Position numbers and translations under genes: made by a program. The notes beneath the pieces were generated by a model. That model had not been told where the DNA came from and made no database searches. It worked only from the letters and a program-made list of their open reading frames with translations. Positions 8,321 to 18,359 of a stretch of 64,000 nucleotides of DNA are shown piece after piece; positions within the stretch are counted from its first letter, which is position 1; each line of letters begins with the position of its first letter. The stretch is from Sphingomonas sp. HDW15A (GTDB lineage: Bacteria > Pseudomonadota > Alphaproteobacteria > Sphingomonadales > Sphingomonadaceae): contig NZ_CP049870.1 of assembly GCF_011301715.1 (NCBI RefSeq), positions 1,922,001 to 1,986,000 on the forward strand, given 5' to 3'.

Positions 8321-9292
8321 CTATCGAATTGCGGCCGAGGTGCTGGCGCGACGCGCCGCGACCAGCCGCTGCGCGACCGCGCAGGAGGCAAGGCGCGCCA
8401 TCTCCTCGTCGGCCCGGCTGGTCAGGATGATCGGAACCTTGGCACCGAGCACGATCCCCGCAGCGTCAGCGTCGGCGAGAAACGATAGGCTTTTTGCCAG
8501 CATATTGCCCGCCTCAAGATCGGGCACGACGAGAATCGTCGCGCGTCCTGCAACGGGCGAATTGATCTTCTTGATGGCGGCCGCAGCCGGGCTGATCGCG
8601 TTATCGAGCGCGAGGGGGCCGTCCAGTTCTGCACCGGTGATTTGGCCGCGATCCGCCATCTTGCACAAGGCGGCTGCCTCTAACGTCGACGGCACATCAG
8701 GATTTACGCTCTCCATTGCGCTTAGGATCGCCACGCGAATTTCCTTCTGCCCAAGCGCCTGAGCGAGATCGATCGCGTTTTGCGTGATGTCGACCTTTGT
8801 CTTGAGGTCGGGCGCGATGTTCACTGCCGCATCCGTAATGATCAGGGGCTGATCGTGATCCGGCACATCCATAATGAAGCAGTGGCTGATCCGCCGGGAA
8901 GTGCGCAGGCCTGTATCGCGTTTGACGACTGCACCCATCAGTTCGTCGGTGTGAAGGCTGCCCTTCATCAATGCCTCGGCCCGACCTTCGCGAATGAGCT
9001 CGACCGCCCGCGCCGCCGAATCCTGGCTGAAGGCAGCATCAACAATCTCGAACCCGCTTATGTCGAGATTATGTTTCTGAGCGACCTCGCGGATTCGAGC
9101 GGCCGGACCCACCAAGACGGGGTCGATCAACTTTCGCTCCGCGGCTTGGACCACGGCTTGAAGGGAAGCTTGGTCGCACGGATGTGCGACTGCGACCTTT
9201 ATCGGCGGAAGGTTCTTGGCAGTCTCCATAAGGTCGCGGAATTTGTCGTGAACATTCCGAATCTCTGGAGCGGCGGCATCGACCAATGACAT
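8321..9292 (-). CDS. pta: Phosphate acetyltransferase (Pta/Ptb family)
   Basis: The start is taken at the ATG at 9292, preceded by GAGGAG, giving MSLVDAAAPEIRNVHDKF and 323 residues; the frame is open further upstream but without a ribosome site. The protein is a single-domain PTA_PTB phosphotransacylase, with DPVLVGP, EALMKGSLHTDELM, RISHCFIMDVP and ITDAAVNIAPDL. It converts acetyl-CoA plus phosphate to acetyl phosphate for ackA, the next gene. The short length matches the stand-alone catalytic domain found in alphaproteobacteria, lacking the N-terminal regulatory region of enterobacterial Pta. Butyryl-CoA activity cannot be excluded. Confidence 0.9.
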   Translation of the reverse strand: MSLVDAAAPEIRNVHDKFRDLMETAKNLPPIKVAVAHPCDQASLQAVVQAAERKLIDPVLVGPAARIREVAQKHNLDISGFEIVDAAFSQDSAARAVELIREGRAEALMKGSLHTDELMGAVVKRDTGLRTSRRISHCFIMDVPDHDQPLIITDAAVNIAPDLKTKVDITQNAIDLAQALGQKEIRVAILSAMESVNPDVPSTLEAAALCKMADRGQITGAELDGPLALDNAISPAAAAIKKINSPVAGRATILVVPDLEAGNMLAKSLSFLADADAAGIVLGAKVPIILTSRADEEMARLASCAVAQRLVAARRASTSAAIR

Positions 9293-9551
9293 CGGTCTTC
9301 TCCTCGTCGTGCTTTCGCACAAGCTAGGGTCGCCGAACGGTGAGGAATATCGGGGTATGTCCCGACGAGTGGGCAACCAGCGCGGCATTCGCCTGAATGG
9401 CGGACTCAGCGTTTGCCCCCTGTCATTCCGGGATTCACCCCGATGCAGCCCCTTCAGCCCGGGCGATATAGCCATGGGCGATCATGAGCCGAGGACTGCG
9501 TTACCCGAACGTGGACTGGCGGTTCGCTCGTCGGCTTAGGGAGCGGAAGCG

Positions 9552-11149
9552 ATGGACAACGAAATCGAAATCGAAAGCAGTTTTTCATTACCCGAACTCG
9601 ATTTTTCCGATCCACCCGCGGGCTCCGACCGGCGCACGTTCATGGTCCGTAGCGCAATGGCTACCGCCATTGCGGCGCTTGGGGGCGTCCCGAACCCCCT
9701 GTGGGCACAGTCGCAGGCCGGCCCGCCTCTCGGTTCGCAAGGGGTCGATCCAAACCTCCAGGTAGTCAAGAACAGCAAGGGTCCAGTGATGACCCTAGTC
9801 GACGAGTTCTACAAAGTGGGTCCCGGCCCGTCCTCGTCCCACACCATCGGGCCGATGCGGATCACCTACGACTTCTATCAGCGTGCCATCAAATTGCCGG
9901 CCGACCAATTGGCCCGGGCGACGGCACTGAAGGTCCATCTGTTCGGAAGCCTGAGCGCGACCGGAAAGGGCCACGGCACCGAGCGAGCAGCTCTTGCCGG
10001 ACTCATCGGACATGAACCGGCCACCATCGATCCCGTCGCTGTTCTCGACAAGATGGCGGCTGAGCCGGACAAGGTTTACCCCGTCAAGCTCGGCCCGAAG
10101 ACAATCGACGTGTCGCTAAAGGACATTATCTACGATGCCACGAAAGGTGACTTCCATCACCCGAATACGATGATCGCTAAGCTCATGGCGGGCGACAAAG
10201 TCTTGATGGAGCAGGAATATTACTCTGTCGGCGGAGGCTTCATCGAATGGAAGGGCTACACGCCTCCTAAGAAGAACCCCCGAAATATCCCTATTCGACG
10301 ATGAAGGAAGTGCTGGAGCACACCAAGCGCGACAACATCACCCTGGCCGAGCTCGCCTATGCCAACGAACTTGCCATATCCGGCCGGGACAAGGCGACGA
10401 TCGACGCTTTCCTGGACAAGATACTGGGAGCGATGCAGGCGACGGTTAAGACTGGGCTCGCCGCCCCGACGTCAACGCTTCCGGGACCGATCAAGCTGAA
10501 GACCAAGGCCGGTGACGTGTTCAAGAACGCCATGAAGGAGCCGCTGCCCGCTAGGCGTGGTATCGGCGTCCTATCGGCCGCCGCCCTTGCCGGATCCGAA
10601 GAGAATGCCCGGGGTCATCTCGTTATCACTGCGCCCACTGGCGGTTCTGCTGGGGTGATGCCGGCGGTCATCTACTCCCTTGGCCCCGATGGCGCGAAGA
10701 AGTCGCAGCAGAAGCTCCGCGAGGCGCTGCTTGCCGGGGCCATCGTCGGCTATCTGTGCAAGCACAATGCGACTTTGTCGGCTGCGGAAGGCGGCTGCCA
10801 GGCGGAAATCGGTGTTGCTTCGGGAATGGGCGGAGCGGCGATTGCCGCCGCTCATGACGACCCGCCGCAAATTTCGGCCAACGCGGCCGGTGCCGCGCTC
10901 GAACACCACCTTGGCATGACCTGCGATCCGGTCGCGGGCTTCGTCCAGATCCCCTGCATCGAGCGATGCGCGTTTGGCGCCGTCAAGGCTTGGACCGGCT
11001 ATCTCATTGCCCGGAACGAAGTATCCGCGAACAGACGTGTCGATATCGATTCGGTGATCACGGCCCTTGCGCAGACCGCCAAGGACATGAACCCAAAGTA
11101 TAAGGAGACGTCGGAAGCCGGCCTCGCTCAGTCACTCGTACTTTGTTGA
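9552..11149 (+). pseudogene. sdaA: L-serine ammonia-lyase with twin-arginine leader, frameshifted
   Basis: Two frames join into one 532-residue L-serine dehydratase of the iron-sulfur type. The beta domain contains KVGPGPSSSHTIGPM and the alpha domain has APTGGSAGVMPAV, the cluster cysteines in GGCQAEIG and MTCDPVAGFVQIPC, and a C-terminal cysteine, which in Legionella serine dehydratase is the fourth cluster ligand. The frame breaks at a C5 run (10277-10281); one added C gives NPPKYPYSTMKEV. Unusually, an N-terminal extension of about 80 residues carries a Tat-like signal: SDRRTFMV at 25-32 followed by a hydrophobic stretch to about residue 50. The enzyme deaminates serine to pyruvate, the PflB substrate. 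It heads the run sdaA-MFS-pflB-pflA. Confidence 0.8.
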
Positions 11150-11162
11150 GGGATCGAAAGGC

Positions 11163-12446
11163 GTGACCGCAACCGCTCAGCGGTCAGGAGCCAGGGCGGT
11201 GGCGGGTACCATCACCGCCGCGTGGCTCCTGACGTCGCTGTTCTACTTCTACCAATATTCGATGCGCTCAGCGCCCGCCGTCATGGTGCCCGAACTTTCG
11301 AGCGCGTTCGGGATGAGTGCGGTCGGAATCGCCTCTCTTATCGGGCTTTTCTATTGGGCATACGCACCGTTCAGCCTGGTGGCCGGGGTGGCGATGGACC
11401 AGGTCGGGCCGCGAGCGGTCGTCCCGCTAGGCGCCGCGACGGTTGCGGTTGGCGCCCTGTTGTTCTCGACTGGCGACCCGACACTCGGAAGCATCGGACG
11501 ATTCCTGCAAGGTGCCGGCGGCGTCTTCGCTCTGATCGGGGCGGTTTATCTTGTCAGCAATTTCATGCCGGCTTCGCGAGCTGCTACACTGGTCGGTGCA
11601 ACCCAGATGTTCGGCATGGCCGGAGGTTCGGCCGGGCAATTCGTGGTCGGGCCGATCATCGGCTCCGGCGTGTCGTGGGATACCTTCTGGCTGTCGATGG
11701 GCATCGCCGGCCTGCCTATCGCAGTCCTGCTATATTTCCTGATTCCCGGCCGAAGCGGGGCTACGACCCACAAGCCGGACCTGCGCGCCGCGCTCCGTGG
11801 ATTTGGGGCGGTCTTCAGGAACCCGCAATCGATACTGTGCGGACTTATCGCCGGGCTGATTTTCATCCCCACGACGATTTTCGACATGGTCTGGGGCGTA
11901 CGCTACCTTCAGGAGGCGCACGGACTCCCGTACGAAGTCGCGGTGCTTCGCTCGGCAGCCGTTCCATTCGGCTGGATTATTGGCTGCCCGCTGCTCGGCT
12001 GGCTTTCGGACCGGCTGGGGCGGCGCAAGCCGGTGATCGCCGGCGCCGCGATGTTGCTGCTCGTGACACTGGCATTTGCGCTGTACGGCCCGGCCGGGGT
12101 CTTGCCGCCATTTACGATCGCCCTTGTGGCAGGAATTGCATCAGGCGCTGCAATGATCCCGTACACCGTGGTCAAGGAAGTGAACCGGCCAGAGCATAGT
12201 GGCACGGCGACCGGCGTCATCAACTTTGTCAACTTCTCGCTGACGGCAATTTTCGGTCCGCTGTTCGCCGCTCGTCTCGTGCGCGTCAGCGAGGGTGCCG
12301 TGGAGCGAAGTCTCGCGGATTACCAGGTCACCTTCATGCCGATGCTGATCGGCGTGGCCCTGGCGATCGCGCTGACGCTTTTATTGCAGGAAACCGGTTC
12401 GAAGGTGCGCGGACCAAAGACCGCTCAAACACTCGCGACCAGCTGA
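11163..12446 (+). CDS. MFS transporter
   Basis: The 427-residue product has about twelve hydrophobic segments, a loop 2-3 motif [16 protein letters not shown] and the matching [14 protein letters not shown] between helices 8 and 9, which together mark a major facilitator. It starts at GTG 11163, 13 bases after the sdaA stop, preceded by GAGGGATCGAAAG. It lies between serine dehydratase and pyruvate formate-lyase, so import of serine or another organic acid, or export of a fermentation product, is plausible. The substrate cannot be read from the sequence. Confidence 0.85.
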   Translation: MTATAQRSGARAVAGTITAAWLLTSLFYFYQYSMRSAPAVMVPELSSAFGMSAVGIASLIGLFYWAYAPFSLVAGVAMDQVGPRAVVPLGAATVAVGALLFSTGDPTLGSIGRFLQGAGGVFALIGAVYLVSNFMPASRAATLVGATQMFGMAGGSAGQFVVGPIIGSGVSWDTFWLSMGIAGLPIAVLLYFLIPGRSGATTHKPDLRAALRGFGAVFRNPQSILCGLIAGLIFIPTTIFDMVWGVRYLQEAHGLPYEVAVLRSAAVPFGWIIGCPLLGWLSDRLGRRKPVIAGAAMLLLVTLAFALYGPAGVLPPFTIALVAGIASGAAMIPYTVVKEVNRPEHSGTATGVINFVNFSLTAIFGPLFAARLVRVSEGAVERSLADYQVTFMPMLIGVALAIALTLLLQETGSKVRGPKTAQTLATS

Positions 12447-12468
12447 ATCCAAAGGACGGAGACCAACA

Positions 12469-14727
12469 ATGTCCACGACCGTGCTCGAGCCCAAATCGAA
12501 AGAAAAGGGAAAGTCGCGCCGTCCCTTCGTGCCAGGATTATGGATTAAGGAAGTCAACGTCCGTTATTTCATCAAGCAGAACTACACGCCCTATCACGGC
12601 GACGACGGCTTTCTTGCCGGGCCGACCAAACGCACCCTCGGCATCTGGAAAAAACTGACCGACCTGTTTGTCGAGGAGCGCAAGAAAGGCGTTCTCGACG
12701 TCTCGCAGATCCCAAGTTCGATCACCGCCCATGATGCCGGGTACATCGACAAGGACCGTGAAATCATCGTCGGACTTCAGACCGATGCGCCACTGAAACG
12801 CGCGATCATGCCCAACGGCGGGCTGAAGATGGTCACAAACGGGCTTGAAGCGTTCGGCTATACTCCCGACCCGAATGTGATCGAGACTTTCACGAAATAT
12901 CGCAAAACCCACAATGCGGGCGTCTTCGACGCCTACACGCATGACGTCCGCAAGTGCCGCAGCAGCCACGTCCTTACCGGACTTCCCGACGCCTACGGCC
13001 GCGGACGGATCATCGGCGACTATCGGCGGGTGGCGCTTTACGGCGTCGACCGGCTGATCGAGCAGAAGCAGAAAGAGAAACTCGCGCTCGATCTCGAGTG
13101 GTCGACCGACGACATCATCCGCGACCGCGAGGAATTGTCGGAGCAACTTCGCGCGCTTGACGAGCTGAAGGTAATGGCGGCGAAATACGGGTTCGACATT
13201 TCCCGGCCTGCCGAGAGCGCGAGGGAAGCCGTGCAGTGGCTCTACTTCGGCTACCTCGCGAGCGTGAAGGAGCAGAATGGCGCAGCCATGTCGCTGGGTC
13301 GTGTATCCACTTTCCTCGACATCTATTTCGAACGGGACATCGAGGCCGGCCTGCTTACCGAGGAAGAGGCGCAGGAGATCGTCGACGATTTCGTCATCAA
13401 GCTTCGGATCGTCCGCTTCCTGCGTACCCCGGAATATGATGACCTGTTCGCCGGGGACCCGACGTGGGTCACGGAATCGATCGGCGGGATGGGCGATGAC
13501 GGAAGGCCGCTGGTCACCAAGACAAGCTTCCGCTTCTTGCAGACGCTTTACAATCTGGGTCCGGCGCCCGAACCGAACCTGACCATCTGGTATTCGCCCG
13601 AACTGCCGGAGGGCTTCCGCCGCTTCGCAGCGAAAGTGGCGATCGACACCAGTTCGATCCAGTTCGAGAATGACGAGATCATGCGCCAGGCATGGGGCGA
13701 CGACGGCGCCATCGCCTGCTGCGTCTCGCCCATGGCGATGGGCAAACAGATGCAATTCTTCGGCGCCCGGGCCAATTTGGCAAAGTGCCTGCTTTACGCC
13801 ATCAACGGCGGACGCGACGAGATCTCCGGAAAACAGGTCGCCCCGGCTACCGAGCCGGTCAAAGGCGATTATCTGGAATTCGACGACGTCGTCGAGCGCT
13901 TCGAACGGACGATGGACTGGCTGGCGAAGACCTACGTCTCCGCGATGAACGTCATCCACTACATGCACGACAAATACGCTTACGAGCGGATCGAGATGGC
14001 GCTTCACGACTATGCGCCGCTTCGAACCATGGCGTTCGGAATAGCCGGAATGTCGGTTGTCGCCGACAGCCTTTCCGCGATCAAATATGCCAAGGTAAAG
14101 GTGAAACGGGACGAGACCGGGCTTATCACCGATTACGAGACCGAAGGCAGCTTCCCGCTGTTCGGCAACAACGACAACCGGGTGGACTATTTCGCCGCTT
14201 GGCTGGTCAGCACGTTCATGGCGAAACTGCGGAAGTATCCGACATATCGCAACGCGCTCCACACCCAGTCGGTGCTTACGATCACTTCGAACGTCGTATA
14301 CGGCAAGGCGACCGGCAACACGCCCGATGGCCGTCGGCAGGGAGAGCCATTCGCGCCGGGCGCCAATCCCATGCATGGCAGGGACAGTCACGGAATCCAG
14401 GCATCGGCGGCCTCGGTTGCGAAGATTCCTTACCGCGACGCGCAGGACGGCATTTCGCTAACGACGAGCCTGGTGCCGACAGGCCTCGGCCGGACGCCGG
14501 AAGATCGAATCGAGAACCTTACCGCTATCCTCGACCGCTTCTTCGGCACGACCGGCTATCACATGAACATCAACGTCCTGAACCGCGAGACGCTGATGGA
14601 CGCGATGGATCATCCGGAGAAGTATCCGAGCCTGACGATCCGTGTTTCCGGTTACGCGGTCAACTTCGTCCGCCTGACGCGCGAGCAGCAGATGGACGTC
14701 ATCAACAGGACATTCCACGGTGAGTGA
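12469..14727 (+). CDS. pflB: Pyruvate formate-lyase (formate C-acetyltransferase)
   Basis: The 752-residue protein has the adjacent active-site cysteines in [10 protein letters not shown] (residues 417-418) and the C-terminal glycyl radical loop RVSGYAV with Gly728. These are the diagnostic features of PflB. It splits pyruvate with CoA to acetyl-CoA and formate under anoxic conditions. A GGAG-type site lies just before the ATG at 12469. The activase gene pflA overlaps its 3' end by 8 bases, ensuring coupled expression. Oxygen-sensitive glycyl radical enzymes are uncommon in sphingomonads, which are mostly described as aerobes. Confidence 0.96.
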   Translation: MSTTVLEPKSKEKGKSRRPFVPGLWIKEVNVRYFIKQNYTPYHGDDGFLAGPTKRTLGIWKKLTDLFVEERKKGVLDVSQIPSSITAHDAGYIDKDREIIVGLQTDAPLKRAIMPNGGLKMVTNGLEAFGYTPDPNVIETFTKYRKTHNAGVFDAYTHDVRKCRSSHVLTGLPDAYGRGRIIGDYRRVALYGVDRLIEQKQKEKLALDLEWSTDDIIRDREELSEQLRALDELKVMAAKYGFDISRPAESAREAVQWLYFGYLASVKEQNGAAMSLGRVSTFLDIYFERDIEAGLLTEEEAQEIVDDFVIKLRIVRFLRTPEYDDLFAGDPTWVTESIGGMGDDGRPLVTKTSFRFLQTLYNLGPAPEPNLTIWYSPELPEGFRRFAAKVAIDTSSIQFENDEIMRQAWGDDGAIACCVSPMAMGKQMQFFGARANLAKCLLYAINGGRDEISGKQVAPATEPVKGDYLEFDDVVERFERTMDWLAKTYVSAMNVIHYMHDKYAYERIEMALHDYAPLRTMAFGIAGMSVVADSLSAIKYAKVKVKRDETGLITDYETEGSFPLFGNNDNRVDYFAAWLVSTFMAKLRKYPTYRNALHTQSVLTITSNVVYGKATGNTPDGRRQGEPFAPGANPMHGRDSHGIQASAASVAKIPYRDAQDGISLTTSLVPTGLGRTPEDRIENLTAILDRFFGTTGYHMNINVLNRETLMDAMDHPEKYPSLTIRVSGYAVNFVRLTREQQMDVINRTFHGE

Positions 14728-15574
14728 AGTGACCGAACATCCCAGCGCCCAGGGCGTCCCGCTCGAGGCGAGCTCGCCGTTCGAAATGCGCGTGCAACTT
14801 GGCGAGCACGTTCCCGAGACGGACGTTCGCTCGGCCCTTAGGTCCGGCGACATGGGCTTCCTGCACAGCTTCACGACAGGGTCCGCGGTCGACGGTCCCG
14901 GCATACGGCTGGTGGCCTGGACGACGGCCTGCATGTTTCGATGCCAGTATTGCCACAACCCCGATACCTGGACCCTGAGCAATGGCATCCCGGTCGCACT
15001 CGAGAGGGCGATCGAAGAAGTGCAGAAATATGCCAACGGCTTGCGGGCAATGCGCGGCGGTTTCACACTCTCGGGTGGTGAACCGTTGATGCAGGACCGG
15101 TTTGCCGCCCGCCTGTTCGCGGCCGTCAAGGACATGGGCGTTCACACTGCGATCGAGACGAACGGCTATTTCGGCGACCGGCTCTCCGATGAAGAACTAC
15201 GGTCGATCGACCTCGTCATTCTCGACATGAAGGCATTCACGATCGACCAGCATCGCCGGGTCACAGGTTTGCACAACGAAGAGGTGATCGAATTCTGCAA
15301 GCGTCTGGCGCGGCTGAGTCGGCCGATGTGGCTTCGCTATGTGCTTGTTCCCGGGCTTACCGATATTCCCGAAGAAATGCGGAAGGTCGCCGACTTCGGG
15401 GCATCGCTGGGGGTCGTGAATCGGGCTGAGATTTTGCCTTTCCACCAATTGGGCAGATTCAAATGGGAAAAGCTCGGGCTGGACTACCACCTGGCGGCAA
15501 CGGAGCCGCCCTCGGCTGAGTTGGTTGCACAGGCGGTCGGGATTTTCCGGGAAGCGGGCCTGGACGCGAGCTAG
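14720..15574 (+). CDS. pflA: Pyruvate formate-lyase activating enzyme (radical SAM)
   Basis: The 284-residue protein has the radical SAM cysteine motif CMFRCQYC (Cys71, 75, 78) and [10 protein letters not shown], which binds S-adenosylmethionine. It installs the glycyl radical on PflB. The sequence [18 protein letters not shown] is typical of the PflA family. An N-terminal extension of about 40 residues precedes the core compared with E. coli PflA. The start overlaps the end of pflB by 8 bases, and the stop overlaps the convergent downstream gene by 4 bases. Confidence 0.94.
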   Translation: MSEVTEHPSAQGVPLEASSPFEMRVQLGEHVPETDVRSALRSGDMGFLHSFTTGSAVDGPGIRLVAWTTACMFRCQYCHNPDTWTLSNGIPVALERAIEEVQKYANGLRAMRGGFTLSGGEPLMQDRFAARLFAAVKDMGVHTAIETNGYFGDRLSDEELRSIDLVILDMKAFTIDQHRRVTGLHNEEVIEFCKRLARLSRPMWLRYVLVPGLTDIPEEMRKVADFGASLGVVNRAEILPFHQLGRFKWEKLGLDYHLAATEPPSAELVAQAVGIFREAGLDAS

Positions 15575-16161
15575 CCGGCGCGGCCCCGAAGCCTTGCTTC
15601 AATCGTCCCCATGACGGTTTCCTCCGACCCGGAGACGCCATCGCCGAGACCGAGTAACCTGGCGATCTCGCTTCCAGAGCCCGCCGCCACTTCGTGGCAG
15701 GCGTGAACAATCCGCTCGATCCGCTCTTCCCGCTCCACATGGGGCAAGACATCGAAGCCCGCCTTTATTACGTCCAAGGCCGTGTCGAAGAGGGTGTCGG
15801 ACGGCCTCTGCTCCAGCCACGAAAGGAGCTGGTCGTGCGCCGGGGTCCCGCTGGCGACACCCCGGTCATGCGCTAGGCGAAGCACGGCTTCACGCTCGTG
15901 CTTTCCGACTTTTCCCTCTGCCCACGCGACCTGGACGAGAGGTGCAAGCAGGAAGGCCGGAGCGGTTTCCGCCGTGACCCCGGATTCACGAGCGCTTGCC
16001 AGCAGCTCCGGATTGTCGACCTGTAGCTTGTCGCGCAGTGCAATAGCTATTTCGTCGAGCGATGCGCCATGACGAAGCTTGTCGAGAAGCTTGGCATCCT
16101 GCTGACGGAAATAGCTTTCCTCGAGAGCCTTCTCGCGGTCGCCCATGAAGCCCTTAGTCAT
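15571..16161 (-). CDS. TerB-like uncharacterised protein
   Basis: The 196-residue soluble protein begins with a charged segment (DREKALEESYFRQQDAKLLDKL), then a region with PAFLLAPLVQVAWAEGKVGKHEREAVLRLA that resembles the acidic helical TerB/DjlA-type fold, in which paired helices carry an aspartate or glutamate metal site. No further function can be assigned. It is convergent with pflA (4-base overlap) and so closes the fermentation block. The start at 16161 is an ATG preceded by GGGGAG. Confidence 0.65.
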   Translation of the reverse strand: MTKGFMGDREKALEESYFRQQDAKLLDKLRHGASLDEIAIALRDKLQVDNPELLASARESGVTAETAPAFLLAPLVQVAWAEGKVGKHEREAVLRLAHDRGVASGTPAHDQLLSWLEQRPSDTLFDTALDVIKAGFDVLPHVEREERIERIVHACHEVAAGSGSEIARLLGLGDGVSGSEETVMGTIEARLRGRAG

Positions 16162-16292
16162 GCCAACTCCCCTTCGCTGCCCACCGTGATCCCGGCTGTC
16201 CGGCGCGCCCGTCCTGAAACCGTGGCAGACGTTAGAGAGTGAGCCGGACCGAGAATATCAGGTCAATTCCTTACTGGGAACTGGAATGGCGG

Positions 16293-18356
16293 TCATGCCT
16301 CCCCGGATTGCCTGCGCAGCACGGGTTCAGTCGAATCCACGGAACTTCCGGGCTCATCCGGCCGACCGCCAAGTACCGCGACGAGTTCGTTGAGGGCGAT
16401 CGGCTTGCGCACAAGCGCTGTATGCTGGTCGTGAGCATCGAGCGCATCGTCATCCGCATATCCGGTCATTAACACCGCCCTAATCGCCGGCAGTACGGTG
16501 CGAACCGCGCGAATGGTCTCGAGACCATTCATTCCGGGCATCGCATAATCGGACAATATGACGTGCGGCTTGTCCCCTGCCGCCCTTGCAAGCTCCAATG
16601 CGGTCTCGCCGCTCCCCGCGATTTCCACATTCGCCCCAAGGTCCCTGAGCTGTTCGCCGATGACGGTTCGGACCGCCTCGTCATCATCGACAAGCAGAAT
16701 GCGAAGATCGCCGATGCTGGATGCGACTTGGATTGTGGCTGGTGCCTGGACCGGGGCTTCTCCGGTCGACGGCAGGAGGATCTCGATCGATGTCCCCAGT
16801 CCCGGCTTGCTGTTGACAGTAAAGCGGCCACCAGACTGTTGAACGAATCCTGCCACCATCGATAGGCCTAGACCCGTCCCTTTCCCTGCCTCTTTCGTCG
16901 TGAAGAAGGGCTCGGTGACACGGTCGATAATCTCCAGCGGTATGCCCTGCCCTTCATCCTTCACCTCGATCCGAATCATCGGCTCGCTACCCTGGACTGG
17001 ATGAAGTTCGGCGATCTCGACACTCACCGTTCCGCCGTCTGGCATCGCGTCGCGCGCGTTGATGATCAGGTTGACCAACGCCAATTCGAGCTGAGATTTA
17101 TCGACGAAGGGATAGCGCGTCAGCTTCTGACAATGCCAATCGACCTTCACCCGCCCGCCCAGCGTCGGCGAAACCAGCCCACGCACGGAATCGCACAAGT
17201 GAGTCGGGTCGACGCTGGCGGGAGTCAGGTCCTGTTTTCGTGCGAATGCCATCATTCGCCGCACGAGTTCGGCACCCTGTTCCGCGGCATGCCGCATCTG
17301 GTCGACAATAACCTTGTCCCGTTCGCCAAGGTCCAGGCGGCGCTGGAGAAGGTGAAGGCCGCCGAGCATGGATGCCAAGAGGTTGTTGAAGTCGTGAGCG
17401 ACCCCGCCGGTGAGCTGTCCGATGGCGTCCATCTTCTGGGCCTGGAGAAGCTGGTTCTCGAGTTCCCGGCGATCGCTGATATCGAAGAACGAGCCGGCAA
17501 ATTCGACTGGCTCCCCGTTCCTTCCGCGAAGGAGAACGGCCTGATCATGAAGGTGCAGATAATGCCCTTCGGCGCATCGCCAGCGATAGTGGATGGACCA
17601 GCCGCCACCTTCGACCCGGTCATTGAGATTGGCGAGCACGCGCTCGCGGTCGTCGGGATGTATCCGGCTTTCCCAAAAGTCATCTTCAGCCTCAACGTCG
17701 GCGAAACTGTAGCCGGTTACACGCGACAGGTTTTCGCTGACGAACGAGGGCCGCCGCCGCTCCATCCGAAGTGGTTCGAGATAGAGGACAATCGGTAGGG
17801 ATTCGATGATCGCGGCCTGCCGCTGCTCGGCGAGGCGAAGCTCGCGCTCGACGGTGATCTTCTCGGCCCGCGCACGCAGATGGGCGTCGACCAGAGACTG
17901 CTCCCGCCGGCGCTTGTTCTCGATCTCGACCCGCATCTCGTAGAGGTCGACGAAGACCTTCACCTTCGACTGCAAGATGACGGCGTCGACCGGCTTGAAG
18001 ACGTAGTCCACCGCACCCATCGCATAGCCCCGCATCAGGTGCTCGGTCTCCTTGTTGACCGCCGACAGGAAGATAATCGGAATCCTGGCGGTCTGTTGCC
18101 GCTCTCGGATGAGCTGCGCCGTCTCGTAGCCGTCCATCCCCGGCATAAAGACATCGAGTAAAATGACCGCGAACTCGCCTTCCAGGAGTTGCCGCAAGGC
18201 TTCACGGCCTGACGACGCGGTGACGATATCGGCAAGGCCGCTGAGCACCTCTGAAAGGGCGAGGAGATTTCGCTCATCGTCGTCGACAAGCAGAATTCGT
18301 GCCCGGGCAGCACTCGTATCGTCCGCCACGGCCTTCAATCCGTTGCGCTTCGCCAT
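16293..18356 (-). CDS. Hybrid sensor histidine kinase (REC-PAS-HisKA-HATPase-REC)
   Basis: The 687-residue protein has, in order: a receiver domain at about 19-140 with phosphoacceptor Asp68 (LLDVFMPGMDG); a coiled-coil linker; a PAS/PAC domain at about 180-297; a HisKA segment with His321 (GGVAHDFNNLL); a HATPase domain with NARDAMPDGG and GKGTGLGLSM; and a second receiver at about 551-665 with Asp603 (LSDYAMPGMNG). There is no membrane segment, so it is cytoplasmic. It starts 3 bases after the stop of the larger HAMP-array kinase and is surely in the same operon, suggesting phosphotransfer between the two. The signal and final output regulator are unknown. Confidence 0.92.
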   Translation of the reverse strand: MAKRNGLKAVADDTSAARARILLVDDDERNLLALSEVLSGLADIVTASSGREALRQLLEGEFAVILLDVFMPGMDGYETAQLIRERQQTARIPIIFLSAVNKETEHLMRGYAMGAVDYVFKPVDAVILQSKVKVFVDLYEMRVEIENKRRREQSLVDAHLRARAEKITVERELRLAEQRQAAIIESLPIVLYLEPLRMERRRPSFVSENLSRVTGYSFADVEAEDDFWESRIHPDDRERVLANLNDRVEGGGWSIHYRWRCAEGHYLHLHDQAVLLRGRNGEPVEFAGSFFDISDRRELENQLLQAQKMDAIGQLTGGVAHDFNNLLASMLGGLHLLQRRLDLGERDKVIVDQMRHAAEQGAELVRRMMAFARKQDLTPASVDPTHLCDSVRGLVSPTLGGRVKVDWHCQKLTRYPFVDKSQLELALVNLIINARDAMPDGGTVSVEIAELHPVQGSEPMIRIEVKDEGQGIPLEIIDRVTEPFFTTKEAGKGTGLGLSMVAGFVQQSGGRFTVNSKPGLGTSIEILLPSTGEAPVQAPATIQVASSIGDLRILLVDDDEAVRTVIGEQLRDLGANVEIAGSGETALELARAAGDKPHVILSDYAMPGMNGLETIRAVRTVLPAIRAVLMTGYADDDALDAHDQHTALVRKPIALNELVAVLGGRPDEPGSSVDSTEPVLRRQSGEA

Positions 18357-18359
18357 CGA

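Noticed and set aside
9293..9551. FNR/FixK box in the pta-sdaA divergent region
   Set aside because: No TTGAY-N4-RTCAA-like sequence was found by eye.
10277..10281. Programmed ribosomal frameshift in sdaA (and in the other broken genes)
   Set aside because: No slippery heptamer or downstream structure was evident, and six unrelated genes share only a short G/C run, which points to sequence error or mutation.
12538..14391. 617-codon open frame on the minus strand
   Set aside because: It is antisense to pflB, whose motifs are certain. Long antisense frames are expected at this GC content.
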